64,000 nt of DNA from Gemmatimonadota bacterium (GCA_026387915.1 JAPLKS010000014.1:1-64000), one strand, 5' to 3'. Shown: positions 46,580 through 56,777, counted from the stretch's first letter. Numbers and translations: made by a program. The notes: generated by a model from the sequence alone, not told the origin.

Positions 46580-47089
46580 GTGTCTGCTACAGCAACGCTT
46601 CCCACGCCGGCCGCCGCGCGCTGCGCTGGCAAGTTCCTGACCTTCAAGTTGGATGCCGAGGAATACGGCATTGAGATTCTCAAGGTGCAGGAAATTATTG
46701 GCTCGATGGCCATCACCACGGTTCCAGGCACGCCGGCGTTTATCTGCGGTATTGCCAACCTTCGTGGCAAAGTGATTCCGATTATCAACCTGCGTCGCAA
46801 ATTTGGGATGGAAGACATCGATGCGACGACCGAGTCGTGCATCATCGTCGTGCAGGTGCGTGGCGTGTCCACGGGCCTCGTGGTAGACCGCGTGTCCGAA
46901 GTGGTGAACATCGCCGGCACGGACGTCGAAGAAGTGCCCGAGTTCGGCGCGGATGTGGATACCACCTTTCTGATTGGCGTTGCCAAGCATGCGGGGCGCG
47001 TCAACCTGCTGCTCGATATTGACCGTGTGCTCTCGTCCGCCGATGTGGCTGATGTGGCCGCGATCACGAGTGCGGCGGCCGAGGGATAG
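46580..47089 (+). CDS. cheW: Chemotaxis coupling protein CheW
   Basis: 169 aa; GTG start. The two SH3-like beta-barrels are clear from FLTFKLDAEEYGIEILKVQEI, PAFICGIANLRGKVIPIINL, and the second half VDRVSEVVNIAG with LLLDIDRVL. It links chemoreceptors to the CheA kinase. It lies 77 bases after the chemoreceptor gene, separated by a hairpin. No CheA, CheR, CheB or CheY gene is seen nearby, so the rest of the pathway must lie elsewhere. Confidence 0.95.
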   Translation: MSATATLPTPAAARCAGKFLTFKLDAEEYGIEILKVQEIIGSMAITTVPGTPAFICGIANLRGKVIPIINLRRKFGMEDIDATTESCIIVVQVRGVSTGLVVDRVSEVVNIAGTDVEEVPEFGADVDTTFLIGVAKHAGRVNLLLDIDRVLSSADVADVAAITSAAAEG

Positions 47090-47174
47090 CCATCGCGTGT
47101 TGGGCAGTGCGCTTGCGAACGGAACGGCGGTGTGGCCATCGTAGAGGATGCCTCTCTCCCTCTGCCATCGGCAC

Positions 47175-47957
47175 ATGCGCCGTTCCGTCGTTGTGTTTGC
47201 CTGTGCTGTTCTCCTGCTCGGTGCGGTGGCAGGGTGTGCAACGGCCCCGGCCAGTGCCCCGGCTCCAGCGGCAGCGCCCGCGCGAACGCGCGCTCAACAG
47301 GCGCGTGACTCGGCGGCCGCCGAACGAACGCGCAATGACTGGGCTGGGCTCAGGCGCTATGCCACGGAGAATGCCGCGCTCGGCGCGCCTGCGCCTGGCG
47401 CCCCGCGCGTGGTCTTCTACGGCAACTCAATCACTGAAGCGTGGGCGCCGTCCTTTGCCGCACAGTTCCCAGGCAAGCCGTACATCGGGCGCGGCATCAG
47501 TGGACAGACGACGCCACAGCTCCTCGTGCGCTTTCACCAAGATGTGGTGGCGCTGCACCCTGCGGTTGTGGTGATTCTCGCTGGGACAAACGACATTGCC
47601 GGCAATACGGGGCCGTCCACGATTGAGATGATCGAGAATAACCTGGCCGCGATGTTGGAGATCGCGAAGCAGCATCAGATTCGCGTGGTGCTGTCGTCGG
47701 TGTTGCCGGTGTTTGACTATCCCTGGAAACCCGGTCTCGAGCCGGCGCCCAAGATTATGGCGCTCAACGCGTGGATGCAGCGGTATGCGGCCGATATGGG
47801 CGAGACCTATCTCGATTACCATAGCGCGATGGCCGACGCGCGGGGCGGGCTACCGCTGACCACATCCACAGACGGCGTACACCCGAATGCGGCGGGCTAC
47901 GCGATGATGGCGCCGTTGGTCGAGGCGGCCATCGCCAAGGCGCTCAGCGGGCGCTAG
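47175..47957 (+). CDS. SGNH/GDSL-family lipoprotein hydrolase
   Basis: 260 aa from the ATG at 47175. A lipoprotein signal ends at GAVAGC (about residue 21), followed by an Ala/Pro-rich linker. Catalytic blocks: YGNSITE (block I), GISGQT (II), GTNDIAG (III) and DGVHPN (V, with Asp and His). These are esterases or lipases acting on acyl esters, often on cell-surface polysaccharide. Its 3' end overlaps the convergent hydroxyacid oxidase gene by 14 bases. Confidence 0.88.
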   Translation: MRRSVVVFACAVLLLGAVAGCATAPASAPAPAAAPARTRAQQARDSAAAERTRNDWAGLRRYATENAALGAPAPGAPRVVFYGNSITEAWAPSFAAQFPGKPYIGRGISGQTTPQLLVRFHQDVVALHPAVVVILAGTNDIAGNTGPSTIEMIENNLAAMLEIAKQHQIRVVLSSVLPVFDYPWKPGLEPAPKIMALNAWMQRYAADMGETYLDYHSAMADARGGLPLTTSTDGVHPNAAGYAMMAPLVEAAIAKALSGR

Positions 47958-47969
47958 GGGCCGCTGAGC
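47942..47969. terminator. Hairpin across overlapping gene ends
   Basis: Nine-base perfect arms GCTCAGCGG and CCGCTGAGC with a ten-base loop that contains the 14-base overlap of the convergent genes. Probably acts in both directions, but it has no U-tract. Confidence 0.4.
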
Positions 47970-49110
47970 CTCTCGGAGGAAGCAGGATGCTCTGATCCAC
48001 CTGCGCGATCTGCGTACGACCGCAGAACGCCATGGTGAGGTCGAGCTCCTGATGGATGATCTCGAGCGCCTTGGTGACGCCCGCTTGACCCATGGCGCCC
48101 AGTCCAAAGTTGAAGGCGCGCCCGATATACGTACCGCGCGCTCCGAGGGCGAGGGCCTTGAGCACGTCTTGCCCCGAGCGGATGCCGCCGTCCATATGCA
48201 CTTCAATGGACGAGCCCACGGCGTCGACAATGGCCGGCACCGCGCGAATGCTCGATTCTGCGCCGTCGAGCTGGCGACCGCCGTGGTTGCTCACAATAAG
48301 CGCGTCGGCGCCGGAGTCTGCGGCGCGTCGGGCGTCTTCAACGTCCTGAATGCCCTTGAGGATGAGCTTGCCTCCCCAGAGTTTCTTCACCCACTCGACG
48401 TCGGCCCAGTTGAGCGTGGGGTCGAGTTGCTGCGCCGACCAGGTGGCGAGCGACGTCATGTTGTCTATGCCTTTGACGTGGCCGATGATGTTGCCGAACT
48501 GACGCCGCTTTGTGCCGAGCATCCCCATGCACCAGCGGGGCTTGGACATCATGTTGAGCACGTTGCGCAGTCCGAGATGCGGCGGCACCGAGAGGCCGTT
48601 GCGCGCGTCTTTGTGGCGCTGGCCGAGGATCTGCAGATCCATCGTGAGCATCAGCGCGCTGCAGCGTGCGGCTTTGGCGCGGTTGATGAGGCGCTCAATA
48701 AAGTCGCGGTCGCGCATGACGTATAGCTGAAACCAGAAGGGCGCGGTGGTATTGGCCGCGACGTCTTCGATGGAGCAGATGCTCATCGTACTGAGCGTAA
48801 ATGGAACGCCGAAGGCTTCTGCGGCTTTTGCGGCCAAGATCTCGCCGTCGGCGTGCTGCATGCCGGTGAGCCCCGTGGGAGCAATGGCCACCGGCATCGC
48901 GACGCGCGTGCCAACCATCGTGGTGACGGTGCTGCGGTGCTCCAAGTTGACCGCCACGCGTTGGCGGAGCTTGATGTCCTGAAAATCGGTGATGTTGGCG
49001 CGAAAGGTGCTCTCGGTCCAACTCCCGGCATCGCAATAGTCGTAGAACATGCGCGGAACACGCTGTTCGGCGAGGCGGCGAAGGTCTTCGATGGTGGCAA
49101 TGGCGGTCAT
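47944..49110 (-). CDS. FMN-dependent alpha-hydroxyacid oxidase/dehydrogenase (LldD-like)
   Basis: 388 aa, the family length. FMN/active-site features: FYDYCDAG near the start, the FMN contact block PVAIAPTGLTG, LTMDLQILGQRHKDARNG, the catalytic His in SNHGGRQLDGA and the phosphate-binding HMDGGIRSGQDVLKALALGA. It oxidises L-lactate or a similar 2-hydroxyacid, giving electrons to oxygen or the respiratory chain. Overlaps the SGNH gene end to end by 14 bases. Divergent from the DinB-like gene. Confidence 0.9.
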   Translation of the reverse strand: MTAIATIEDLRRLAEQRVPRMFYDYCDAGSWTESTFRANITDFQDIKLRQRVAVNLEHRSTVTTMVGTRVAMPVAIAPTGLTGMQHADGEILAAKAAEAFGVPFTLSTMSICSIEDVAANTTAPFWFQLYVMRDRDFIERLINRAKAARCSALMLTMDLQILGQRHKDARNGLSVPPHLGLRNVLNMMSKPRWCMGMLGTKRRQFGNIIGHVKGIDNMTSLATWSAQQLDPTLNWADVEWVKKLWGGKLILKGIQDVEDARRAADSGADALIVSNHGGRQLDGAESSIRAVPAIVDAVGSSIEVHMDGGIRSGQDVLKALALGARGTYIGRAFNFGLGAMGQAGVTKALEIIHQELDLTMAFCGRTQIAQVDQSILLPPRGSAAPSAR

Positions 49111-49238
49111 GGCGGAGCCCAGGCAAGTCGCGATGAAGATGAGGGGGCACCCGCAGTTTCCTGCACGGAAGGGTGATTGTCAATCGGTGGCTACCGGATG
49201 ACTGGTCAGTCCGTGGCAAATCGCCCATCTTTTGACGC

Positions 49239-49781
49239 ATGACATTTGACCTTGCCAGCCGATTTCTCGACCGCTCGCGCCATTACTTGTGCGTGGAGTA
49301 CCCCGCCAAGATCCGTGCAGCGTTACTGACGATTCCCGCCGACAGGCTCTGGGAACGTGCCAATGCCACGTCCAACAGTGCCGGGAACCTCGTCCTGCAC
49401 TTGAGTGGCAATGTGCGCCAGTGGATTGTGAGCGGTGTGGGTGGTGCCGCTGATGTGCGCCAGCGCGACGCCGAGTTTGCGGCGGTGGAGGGTGGCGACC
49501 ACGCGGCGTTGCTGGCGACGCTCGATGCGGCGTGCGCTGAGGTGGGAGCGGTGTTGTCGCGGCTCGATGCGCAATCGCTCGGCGAATCGCGGGCGATTCA
49601 GGGGCGGGAGACGACGATCTTCGCGGCGATCTACCATGTGGTCGAGCATTTCTCGGGGCACACGGGGCAGATCATCTTGCTGGCCAAATCGTACACGCCG
49701 TCGTCTGTCAAGTTTTACGATGACACCGGCGGATTGGCTCGGCCGCTGTTTTTACCGGACGGTGGCAAGGACGTGGATTAA
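49239..49781 (+). CDS. DinB-like (DUF1572-type) protein
   Basis: 180-aa four-helix protein. The three histidines expected for a metal site are in NLVLHLSGN (about 48-56) and YHVVEHFSGHTGQI (about 130-143). No catalytic function is established for most members. The gene is followed after two bases by the thioesterase gene, so the two probably form an operon. Confidence 0.78.
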   Translation: MTFDLASRFLDRSRHYLCVEYPAKIRAALLTIPADRLWERANATSNSAGNLVLHLSGNVRQWIVSGVGGAADVRQRDAEFAAVEGGDHAALLATLDAACAEVGAVLSRLDAQSLGESRAIQGRETTIFAAIYHVVEHFSGHTGQIILLAKSYTPSSVKFYDDTGGLARPLFLPDGGKDVD

Positions 49782-49783
49782 CG

Positions 49784-50185
49784 ATGCGTACCAACTGGGA
49801 TCATCTCGTTGGCATGGACGGCCGCGCCACGGTGGTGGTGACGCCGGAGTTGACGGTGCGGCATCATGTGCCGCAAATGCCGGCCGTCTACAGCACCGTG
49901 TATATGATTTTGCTTATGGAGATTGCCGCCGGCGAGGCCATTCAGGCAGGCTTGCCGACCGGTTGGGTGTCGGTGGGGGTGGATGTGCAGGTGCGTCACC
50001 TGGCGGCCACTCCGGTGGGGCGTTCGGTGACCGGCTACGCGAAGGTCACCGAGGTGTCGGACAAACTGGTGACGTTCGAAGTGGAAGTGCGCGACGGCGA
50101 TCGTGTGGTGGGGGCGGGGATGCATACGCGCGCGCCGATTGAAGTGGCACGCTTTGAGCGTTCACTCAGTCGCCTGAACGACTGA
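49784..50185 (+). CDS. Hotdog-fold thioesterase (FlK-like)
   Basis: 133-aa hotdog-fold protein of the thioesterase family that includes fluoroacetyl-CoA thioesterase. Visible features are VTPELTVRHHVPQMPAVYST, the helix MILLMEIAAGEAI with a conserved Glu, and the strands VGVDVQVRHLAATPVG and VTGYAKVTEVSDK. It would hydrolyse an acyl-CoA. Two bases after the DinB-like gene; its stop codon lies inside a terminator hairpin. Confidence 0.82.
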   Translation: MRTNWDHLVGMDGRATVVVTPELTVRHHVPQMPAVYSTVYMILLMEIAAGEAIQAGLPTGWVSVGVDVQVRHLAATPVGRSVTGYAKVTEVSDKLVTFEVEVRDGDRVVGAGMHTRAPIEVARFERSLSRLND

Positions 50186-50193
50186 GTGAACGC
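50158..50193. terminator. Bidirectional terminator over a stop codon
   Basis: A perfect 15-base stem, GCGTTCACTCAGTCG with CGACTGAGTGAACGC, loop CCTGAA. The thioesterase stop (50183-50185) is inside the right arm and the convergent barrel gene ends at 50203. It should serve both genes. Confidence 0.7.
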
Positions 50194-50202
50194 TGGGCGC
50201 GG

Positions 50203-51609
50203 CTAGAAGGTGAACGCGGTGCTGATAAACGCGAACCGTTCTTGAGCCGAGACTCCCGTTTGCCGCAGAAATGCGCTGGGAAGCACGAATGCCACGCCGC
50301 CCTGCACGGTGAGATACTTGCTGGCCGGCCACACGACGGTGAGATCGCCTTCGTCCGCGACCGCGAGTGCGGTGGAGCCACCAGCCGCGCGCAAGAGCGT
50401 GTTGGTCTTGGTGTAGACACCGTCCTCGAGCCGCACGCGCGAGAAGCGCCGGAGCGTGGTTTGCACCTGCACGGTGGCGATTGGCTCAAAGCCAACACCC
50501 ACGCGGCGCTCGAGGAGATTGCCGCGCCCAAAGACGTCGGCAATGCCGGTAAAGCCGTGCGCCGTGGCATACGGCGGCTGAAAGTTGTCCGCGTGATGCA
50601 ACGTGTCGGATCCAGTGCCGCTGCCGATGTCCACGCCGACCAGCAGGCTCGGCGCCCAGCGCACGGTGCGCCATGCGGTGGTCGCTTCGAGTACGCCAAA
50701 CCAGGCGTCCACCGAGCGAGTCGCGATGTGGCCCCGCTGCGAGGCGCCTTCGGCTTCGAGGCTCAGCAGCGCTTTGCCGTACGGTGCGCGCCAGAGCGCC
50801 CGTGCGCCAACGGTGGTGCGGTCGTCGAGGTTGTTGCGCGTTTGCAGTTGGATTAGGTATGCCTGCCAGAGCGCAGGGCGCGCCGAATAGGAGGCTGGAC
50901 GATCGCGCACTGTGGAGAGTGAGACGAGGCGGAGATGTGTGGTGGAGTCTGGGCGATCGGGCGCGTCCGAGCGGATGGCGACGACGCGGCCATCGAAGAG
51001 ATCGAGTCGAACGTCGCTCGCGGTTGTCGCGCGCCAGCCTTCAAAGGAACGGCGCGAGTTGGCCCAGTCGGCAACACCAATGAGTCGTTCGCGACCGACG
51101 GCCAGTTCCTGACGGCCGTAGCGAACAAAGGAATTGCCGCGCCCAACTTCGGCGAGGAGGTTTTGCCAGTCGGCACGATCGGCTTCGTTGGTGCGCACGC
51201 CGCCCGGCAGGGTGCGATCAAACCCTTGGGCATCGCGCCCTTCGGCAAAGAGGCGGGCGTAGGTTCCGCCCGATGGGCCGACGCGCAGATCTGCGCTCAG
51301 GAGCGTGCGAAGCTCCGAGTAGTCGTCCTGCATGGACGCGCGGTCGGTGAGCTGAAAGTTGCGATACTGTATTCCGCGATACCGTGACGCGCCCGCGATG
51401 GTCAGCCACGCGGCGCCGTCTGGTAGCAACGCGATGTGTTTGAGCGCGCGCAAGTTCGGCGCGGTGCGTGCGGCCGCGGGCCAGAGCTCTTCGTAGCGGC
51501 TGACGCGGAAGGATGGATCGGCGCTCGCGCTGGCGGCCGTCCCACTGCCTTGTGCGCGAAGGATGCTAGCGGACAGCGCGACGAGCGAGACCAATCTGTA
51601 CGTATTCAC
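50203..51609 (-). CDS. Outer-membrane beta-barrel protein (alginate-export-like)
   Basis: 468 aa from a GTG at 51609, selected because AGGAG lies five bases before it and a signal peptide ([16 protein letters not shown]) follows at once. The remainder alternates beta strands, with [13 protein letters not shown] and [18 protein letters not shown] similar to alginate-export (AlgE-like) barrels, ending in aromatic strand ISTAFTF for outer-membrane insertion. Substrate unknown. Convergent with the thioesterase and divergent from the chemoreceptor. Confidence 0.75.
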   Translation of the reverse strand: MNTYRLVSLVALSASILRAQGSGTAASASADPSFRVSRYEELWPAAARTAPNLRALKHIALLPDGAAWLTIAGASRYRGIQYRNFQLTDRASMQDDYSELRTLLSADLRVGPSGGTYARLFAEGRDAQGFDRTLPGGVRTNEADRADWQNLLAEVGRGNSFVRYGRQELAVGRERLIGVADWANSRRSFEGWRATTASDVRLDLFDGRVVAIRSDAPDRPDSTTHLRLVSLSTVRDRPASYSARPALWQAYLIQLQTRNNLDDRTTVGARALWRAPYGKALLSLEAEGASQRGHIATRSVDAWFGVLEATTAWRTVRWAPSLLVGVDIGSGTGSDTLHHADNFQPPYATAHGFTGIADVFGRGNLLERRVGVGFEPIATVQVQTTLRRFSRVRLEDGVYTKTNTLLRAAGGSTALAVADEGDLTVVWPASKYLTVQGGVAFVLPSAFLRQTGVSAQERFAFISTAFTF

Positions 51610-51815
51610 GAACGCTCCTGGGTTGGCGACCACACGGGTGTCTTCCGGAGTGTCGGACGTTTGTGGTGCACTTTGATGGGTGCCGTAACCGGTGGAGCGG
51701 CGCTTCTTCGCGCGGACACTCCTCAAGTTTTCTAAAGGTGCATCCGACATACCACTTTATCGGCCACAACGTGCGGCCTTTGCTGATTTCCATAATCCCA
51801 ACGGTGGGAGTATCC

Positions 51816-54128
51816 GTGCTTGCTCAGATGCGCATTGGGCCGAAGCTGCTGCTGGTGCAAGCGATTCCGACACTCGCACTCATATTCTGTGCGGGCACAC
51901 TCGCCCTGGCCCGCTACGGCGAGATGCAAAACGGCCATGCGGTGGATGCGGGCATCTCGTTGGCGAGCGCGGGTGCCGATCTTGTGCATGAACTCCAGAA
52001 GGAGCGCGGGCTCACCAGCGGATTTCTCGCGAGCGCCACGAGTGCAAGCACGGCCGTCCAGAAGCAGCGCGGGACGTCCGATGCGCGCCGCGCCCTGTTT
52101 GGCGCCAGCGGCGAGCAAGCGATGCGCGCTTCGTCTGCCGCACGGGTGGTGCCGGCCTGGCATTCCGCCACCGCCGCACTCGACTCGCTCGGTACGCTCC
52201 GTGGTGCCGTCGACCTGCGTTCTATTGATGGACCCACCGCCACCGCGGCGTACACGCGGCTGATTCAGTCGGTGCTCGCACTCGACGGCGCCACCGCGTT
52301 GCTCGGTGCCGATGCGGCGACCGCGCAGAGTTTGCAGGCGCTGCTGGCCTTGAGTGAGTTCAAAGAGCGCGCCGGTCGCGAACGCGCCATGATCAATGGC
52401 GCGCTCGTCGCTGGTCGCATGACCGCACCGCTTCGGCGCCGCTTGGTGACCAATCTCGCGGAAGCGACGCTCTTTGAAGCGCGCGCCATGGCGATGTTGG
52501 GGGAGGAGGAGCGCGCCGCGCTTCGCACCGTGATTGGTGGGCCCGAAAGTGAACAGGTGGGCGCGCAGCGTGAGCGTGTGCTCAGTGCCGGCGACAGTGC
52601 GGCGCTCAGTGGAGATGGCCCCGCGTGGTTTGCGGTGGCCACCGCGCGCATTGACCTGCTCCGCGCGAGAGAAAGCGCGGTGGCGGCCGAATCCGCGCAG
52701 CGTGCCCAGGAGTGGTCGCGTCAGGCGAAGCGGGCGTTGATTCTTACGGCGATTGGATCGTTGTTCGTGATTGTCGTCGCTGGGCTGCTGGGCCGGCTGC
52801 TGGCGGTGCGCATCTCGCAGGGCGTGCGCACAGCGGCGGAACGCGTAGCGGAGCTGCGGGCGGGCACCATCACCTCGCTCGGGTTGGGCATGCACGCACT
52901 GGCGGCTGGCGATCTGAGCGTGACCGTCGAAGCGCGCGAGCGGCCGGTACACGTGGTGGGCGGCGACGAGTTGTCGGAGTTGGCGCACGATATGAATCTC
53001 ATTGTGGCTGAAGTCGGAAGCACCGCCTCGGCGTACGCGCAGTCGGCGGAAGCGCTTCGTCGGCTGACCACCGAAGTTGAGCGGCTGATTGCGGCCGCGA
53101 ATGCGGGCAAACTCACCGTGCGCGGCGACGCGTCCACATCGGCCGGCTGCTACCGCGCCATTGTGACGGGACTCAATCAAACCTTGGACGCCGTGGCGCG
53201 CCCCATCGACGATGTGTGCAAGGTGATGACACGCCTTGCCGCTCGCGATCTGACGCACCAGATCACGAATCCCGCCTCGGGCGACTTTGCGTTGCTGAAG
53301 GATGCGGTGAATCAGACGAGCGATCTGCTCGGCACCGCGATGCAGCAAGTGAACGCGGCCGCGCAGGAAGTGGCGGCCGCGAGTTCCGAAATTCAAAATG
53401 GGAGCAACTCGCTGGCGATCGCGGCCACGAAGCAGGCGGCCTCGTTGCAAACCATTGACCACGGGCTCTCGGAGATTCGCCGCACCGCCAAAGACGCGAC
53501 GGCGCTCGGTGGTCGCGCGCAGGATCTCGCGGCGGCGGCTCGCGCCAACGTGAGCGACGGCGTGGCGAAGATGGACGAGCTTCGCGCGGTGATGGAAGGG
53601 ATTCGCGCCTCGTCGGAGCAAACGGCGCGCATCGTCAAGACGATTGACGAGATTGCCTTTCAGACGAATCTGTTGGCGTTGAATGCCGCGGTCGAAGCGG
53701 CGCGCGCCGGTGATTCAGGACGCGGGTTTGCCGTGGTTGCCGACGAGGTGCGAGCGCTCGCCCTTCGGGCGGCGGATGCCGCGCATAGTACCGCGGCGCT
53801 GATTGACGAAGGGGTCACCCACGCGAAACGCGGCGTGGCGGTGAACCTCGAGGTGACCGCCGCCTTTGTGCGCATTCGGCAGGACGCCAATGATGTGACC
53901 GAAGTGACAACGGAACTCGCGGGCGTGTCGAAGCGGGAAGAGGAGGGGCTGGTGCGCCTCGCGTCCGCGCTCGATGACTTGAATCAGGGCGTGCAGACCA
54001 CGGCGGCAGCATCTGAGGAGTCGGCGGCTGCGGCGCTCGAACTCACGTCACAGGCGCAGTCACTGCATCAGCTGACCTCGGTGTGGACGGTGCGGAGTCA
54101 GCCGATGCTGGTGCGGCGGGCGGGGTGA
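51816..54128 (+). CDS. Chemoreceptor with nitrate/nitrite-sensor (NIT)-like domain
   Basis: 770 aa from the GTG at 51816, preceded by GGGAG at five bases. TM1 is about 11-33. A long helical periplasmic region (40-325) contains [14 protein letters not shown] and [16 protein letters not shown], the pattern of NIT sensor domains known to bind nitrate or nitrite. TM2 (about 340-365) precedes HAMP-like segments and the signalling domain with tip [21 protein letters not shown]. Ligand choice is inference from the domain family. Not next to other chemotaxis genes, but 4.7 kb from cheW. Confidence 0.85.
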   Translation: MLAQMRIGPKLLLVQAIPTLALIFCAGTLALARYGEMQNGHAVDAGISLASAGADLVHELQKERGLTSGFLASATSASTAVQKQRGTSDARRALFGASGEQAMRASSAARVVPAWHSATAALDSLGTLRGAVDLRSIDGPTATAAYTRLIQSVLALDGATALLGADAATAQSLQALLALSEFKERAGRERAMINGALVAGRMTAPLRRRLVTNLAEATLFEARAMAMLGEEERAALRTVIGGPESEQVGAQRERVLSAGDSAALSGDGPAWFAVATARIDLLRARESAVAAESAQRAQEWSRQAKRALILTAIGSLFVIVVAGLLGRLLAVRISQGVRTAAERVAELRAGTITSLGLGMHALAAGDLSVTVEARERPVHVVGGDELSELAHDMNLIVAEVGSTASAYAQSAEALRRLTTEVERLIAAANAGKLTVRGDASTSAGCYRAIVTGLNQTLDAVARPIDDVCKVMTRLAARDLTHQITNPASGDFALLKDAVNQTSDLLGTAMQQVNAAAQEVAAASSEIQNGSNSLAIAATKQAASLQTIDHGLSEIRRTAKDATALGGRAQDLAAAARANVSDGVAKMDELRAVMEGIRASSEQTARIVKTIDEIAFQTNLLALNAAVEAARAGDSGRGFAVVADEVRALALRAADAAHSTAALIDEGVTHAKRGVAVNLEVTAAFVRIRQDANDVTEVTTELAGVSKREEEGLVRLASALDDLNQGVQTTAAASEESAAAALELTSQAQSLHQLTSVWTVRSQPMLVRRAG

Positions 54129-54226
54129 TGCGGGGATAGACCGGGTCACACGTATTGAGTCGCTCGTTGCGCACTGGTATTCTTCTGGTTCGTGATGCGC
54201 TCCCTCCGCCCCGTTCCACTGTCCCG

Positions 54227-55000
54227 GTGAAGACACGACATCTTGGTGACTTCTCGGCGTCTGTGCTCCTCGTTCTGAGCGTGGTCGTCGTGTCGCAGGC
54301 CCACGCCCAGAGCGCCAGCCAAGTCGGCGCGTGGGACGGCTTAATGCTCACGCCAGTTGGCGCGCTCGCACCGGTGGCGTCTGACCCTGGCGGCCTTCGC
54401 GCCGGCGACACCGCGTGGTCGTTGCGCTACGGGCGCTGGCGCTACGATGCCGACGATGTCGTGCACGATACCGGCGGTGTGACGTGGACTCGCGGATTCG
54501 CCTTCGCGCATACGCTACTGTCGCTGACGGGGGCGTATGGCTTGATCGAGTGCCCCACGTGTTACACGTGGATCATGGGCGGGATTGATCTCCAGTCCTC
54601 CCTGTGGAGCCACGCGGTCGCGGATTCCGCCGGCCGCCAGTCACGCGTCACTGCGGTCCTCGCTCGACTGAGTGCTGGAGGCGGGAGGTACCGGGGGCCG
54701 AACCCGGTCAACACCCTGTCGTTTGCCGCAACGCTGCCCATCGAACTGTCCGTTCCACTCCGGTCGCAATCCGCCCTGCGCGTGTCCGTGTTGCCAGGAG
54801 TCGGATTCGGGCATGTGGCGAGTCTGGCCTACACGGAGGGCGGCCTGCTTCCGATGATCGGCGGAGCGCTGGCGTGGTCGGTGACTCGTTCATTCGACGT
54901 GAACGTCGGCGTGCAGCGCGTGCTGATTTCTGGCGGCGTCTACCAGGTGGGGATGGCGTTGACTTGGTCGCGTGGTAATCAGCGCGAGGGTCATCCGTGA
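54227..55000 (+). CDS. Secreted or outer-membrane protein of unknown function
   Basis: 257 aa from the GTG at 54227, which starts a signal peptide (FSASVLLVLSVVVVSQAHAQS). The mature part is rich in short beta-like stretches (RYGRWRYD, SLTGAYGLIE, LSFAATLPIELSVPL) and ends with VYQVGMALTWSRG, so a small barrel is plausible. One CPTC motif (about residue 108). I do not recognise the family. Its stop overlaps the next gene by GTGA, so it heads an operon of envelope proteins. Confidence 0.6.
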   Translation: MKTRHLGDFSASVLLVLSVVVVSQAHAQSASQVGAWDGLMLTPVGALAPVASDPGGLRAGDTAWSLRYGRWRYDADDVVHDTGGVTWTRGFAFAHTLLSLTGAYGLIECPTCYTWIMGGIDLQSSLWSHAVADSAGRQSRVTAVLARLSAGGGRYRGPNPVNTLSFAATLPIELSVPLRSQSALRVSVLPGVGFGHVASLAYTEGGLLPMIGGALAWSVTRSFDVNVGVQRVLISGGVYQVGMALTWSRGNQREGHP

Positions 55001-55956
55001 TGGCGTGGCGCTTCGGCAGCCGCGCGGCAACGCTGGCGATGCTCTGTCTTGCCGCCTGCTCGCTGGACGGCATCACCTCCACGGCCGAGAGCTTTAATTG
55101 GAAGGCCGGCACGGCGTCGCACGCCCTCACGGTGGGGCCACGCACTCGCTCGTATTTGGTGCACGTGCCACCGAAGCGTCCGACGAGCGGTGGTGTGGCC
55201 ACCTCGTGGCCGCTCGTCATCGTGCTACATGGGAGTTCCGGGAACGGCAAATCGGTTGAAGACATGTCCGCGATGGACGCGCTAGCGGACTCCGCGCTCT
55301 TTCTGGTGGCATACCCAGACGGCACCGGTGGGGATTTCGGGTTGTTCCCAACAGATTGGAATGCCGGCAGCTGTTGCGGCGGTGCGAATCGCGACAACGT
55401 GGACGATTTGGCCTTTGTGTCGGAACTCATCAGGCAGACGGCCACACATGTCTCGGTGAATTCCAAAAAAATATACGTGGCGGGATTTTCGGCCGGCGCA
55501 CGGATGGCGTATCATGTGGGCTGTCAGTTGAGCGCAACGGTCGCCGCCGTTGCCGTGGTGTCCGGAAGCTTAGTTGATGGCGGGTGTACGCCCGCGCTTC
55601 CGATGCCGCTGATTGCTATGCATGGGACCGACGACCCTGAAGTCGCGTACGATGAAGACGCCCCTCCACTGCACGGGGTAGCGCCGGCCACGGCGTCAGC
55701 CTTGCCGCCGTCCGTACGCTACTGGACCGCGCTCTATACATGCACGGGCGGCACCCGCACGCCCACGACGCAACACGTGACGCAAACGCGCTTTACCAAG
55801 TGTACGACCGGCACCGACATCGATTTCTATTCTATTGATGGCGGCACGCACGGTTGGCCTGGCGGGCCGGTGGATCCAGGATCCGCGCCTCCCATGAGCG
55901 AGATTCGCGCGTCGTTCCTGATTTGGCAGTTCTTCGCGAGGCATACGCATAAATGA
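54997..55956 (+). CDS. PHB-depolymerase/LpqC-type esterase, lipoprotein
   Basis: 319-aa alpha/beta hydrolase; GTG 54997 or ATG 55000 can start it. Lipoprotein signal with LCLAAC (about residue 22). The oxyanion region is LVIVLHGSSGNG, nucleophile Ser in VAGFSAGARMAYH, catalytic Asp near MHGTDDPEV and His in GGTHGWPG. Esterase family 1 members split polyhydroxybutyrate or feruloyl esters. Overlaps its neighbours on both sides (ATGA with the next). Confidence 0.85.
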   Translation: MMAWRFGSRAATLAMLCLAACSLDGITSTAESFNWKAGTASHALTVGPRTRSYLVHVPPKRPTSGGVATSWPLVIVLHGSSGNGKSVEDMSAMDALADSALFLVAYPDGTGGDFGLFPTDWNAGSCCGGANRDNVDDLAFVSELIRQTATHVSVNSKKIYVAGFSAGARMAYHVGCQLSATVAAVAVVSGSLVDGGCTPALPMPLIAMHGTDDPEVAYDEDAPPLHGVAPATASALPPSVRYWTALYTCTGGTRTPTTQHVTQTRFTKCTTGTDIDFYSIDGGTHGWPGGPVDPGSAPPMSEIRASFLIWQFFARHTHK

Positions 55957-56774
55957 TCACGCATCGCACGTGCCGAGCCGGTACGTCGTGGCTTCGGCGG
56001 GGGACCGTTGGAGCACGCTGGGGTGCTTCGCTGATGCTGTTCGCGCTGGCGGGATGCTTTCGTCCCGAACCCGCGCCGTACACCGCGCGCAATCCGGCGC
56101 TCGCTGGCTTTCCGCTCTTCTTCTATCCCTCCGCTGTTCCGAACACTCCGGCAAAAGCCTTCATCTTTTTTGTTGGCAACGACATCGGGTTTTGGGGCGC
56201 GCACCAGGAACTTGCCAAGCGACTCGCGGGTGCCGGCTATCACGTGGTGGGGTTCGACACGAAGAAGTTCTTTGATCACCTGCCAGACGCCGACACGCTC
56301 CGCACCTCACTCTACCGCGACAGTGTATCGCTGATGCTCGACTTGGCGCGCCGCGAGCTCGGTGCGGATTCGATTCCCGTAGTGCTGGCCGGACATTCAT
56401 TGGGCGCTGAGGTGGCGAGCTGGATCGCCGTGCACGCGCCGCCGCCGCGCCTCTCGGGCGTGCTACTCATCAGCTCGCGGAGTCGTGGCCACCTGCGTGC
56501 GACGATAACCGATATTGCCAATCGCTCGGCGCCGAGTGAGCCCGGTAGTTTTGCCGTGGCAGAGCAGATTGCCGCGCTTCCACCAGCGGTGCGCGTGGCC
56601 ATCGTGCGCGGCACCGACGACCGCTTTCGCACGGCGGATGACACGTTGCGCGCCGCCGGTGGCACCCGCGTCGACAAATGGGCGGTGCCATGGGGTGGGC
56701 ATTCGATGTCGAATATCCTGCTAGCGGGGCCGTTCGTGGAGCGGGCGCTGGCGTGGACGCTCGCGCCGCGTTGA
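55953..56774 (+). CDS. VirJ/AcvB-like alpha/beta hydrolase, lipoprotein
   Basis: 273 aa. Lipoprotein signal with FALAGC (about residue 35). The alpha/beta-hydrolase body resembles the VirJ domain: FIFFVGNDIGFWGAHQELA, then VVGFDTKKFFDHLP and nucleophile Ser in VLAGHSLGAEV, with His near WGGHSMS at the end. In rhizobia and Agrobacterium the homologues AtvA/AcvB hydrolyse lysyl-phosphatidylglycerol. Here the gene ends three bases from the end of an mprF-like gene, which supports the same role by context. Confidence 0.78.
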   Translation: MITHRTCRAGTSWLRRGTVGARWGASLMLFALAGCFRPEPAPYTARNPALAGFPLFFYPSAVPNTPAKAFIFFVGNDIGFWGAHQELAKRLAGAGYHVVGFDTKKFFDHLPDADTLRTSLYRDSVSLMLDLARRELGADSIPVVLAGHSLGAEVASWIAVHAPPPRLSGVLLISSRSRGHLRATITDIANRSAPSEPGSFAVAEQIAALPPAVRVAIVRGTDDRFRTADDTLRAAGGTRVDKWAVPWGGHSMSNILLAGPFVERALAWTLAPR

Positions 56775-56777
56775 CGG

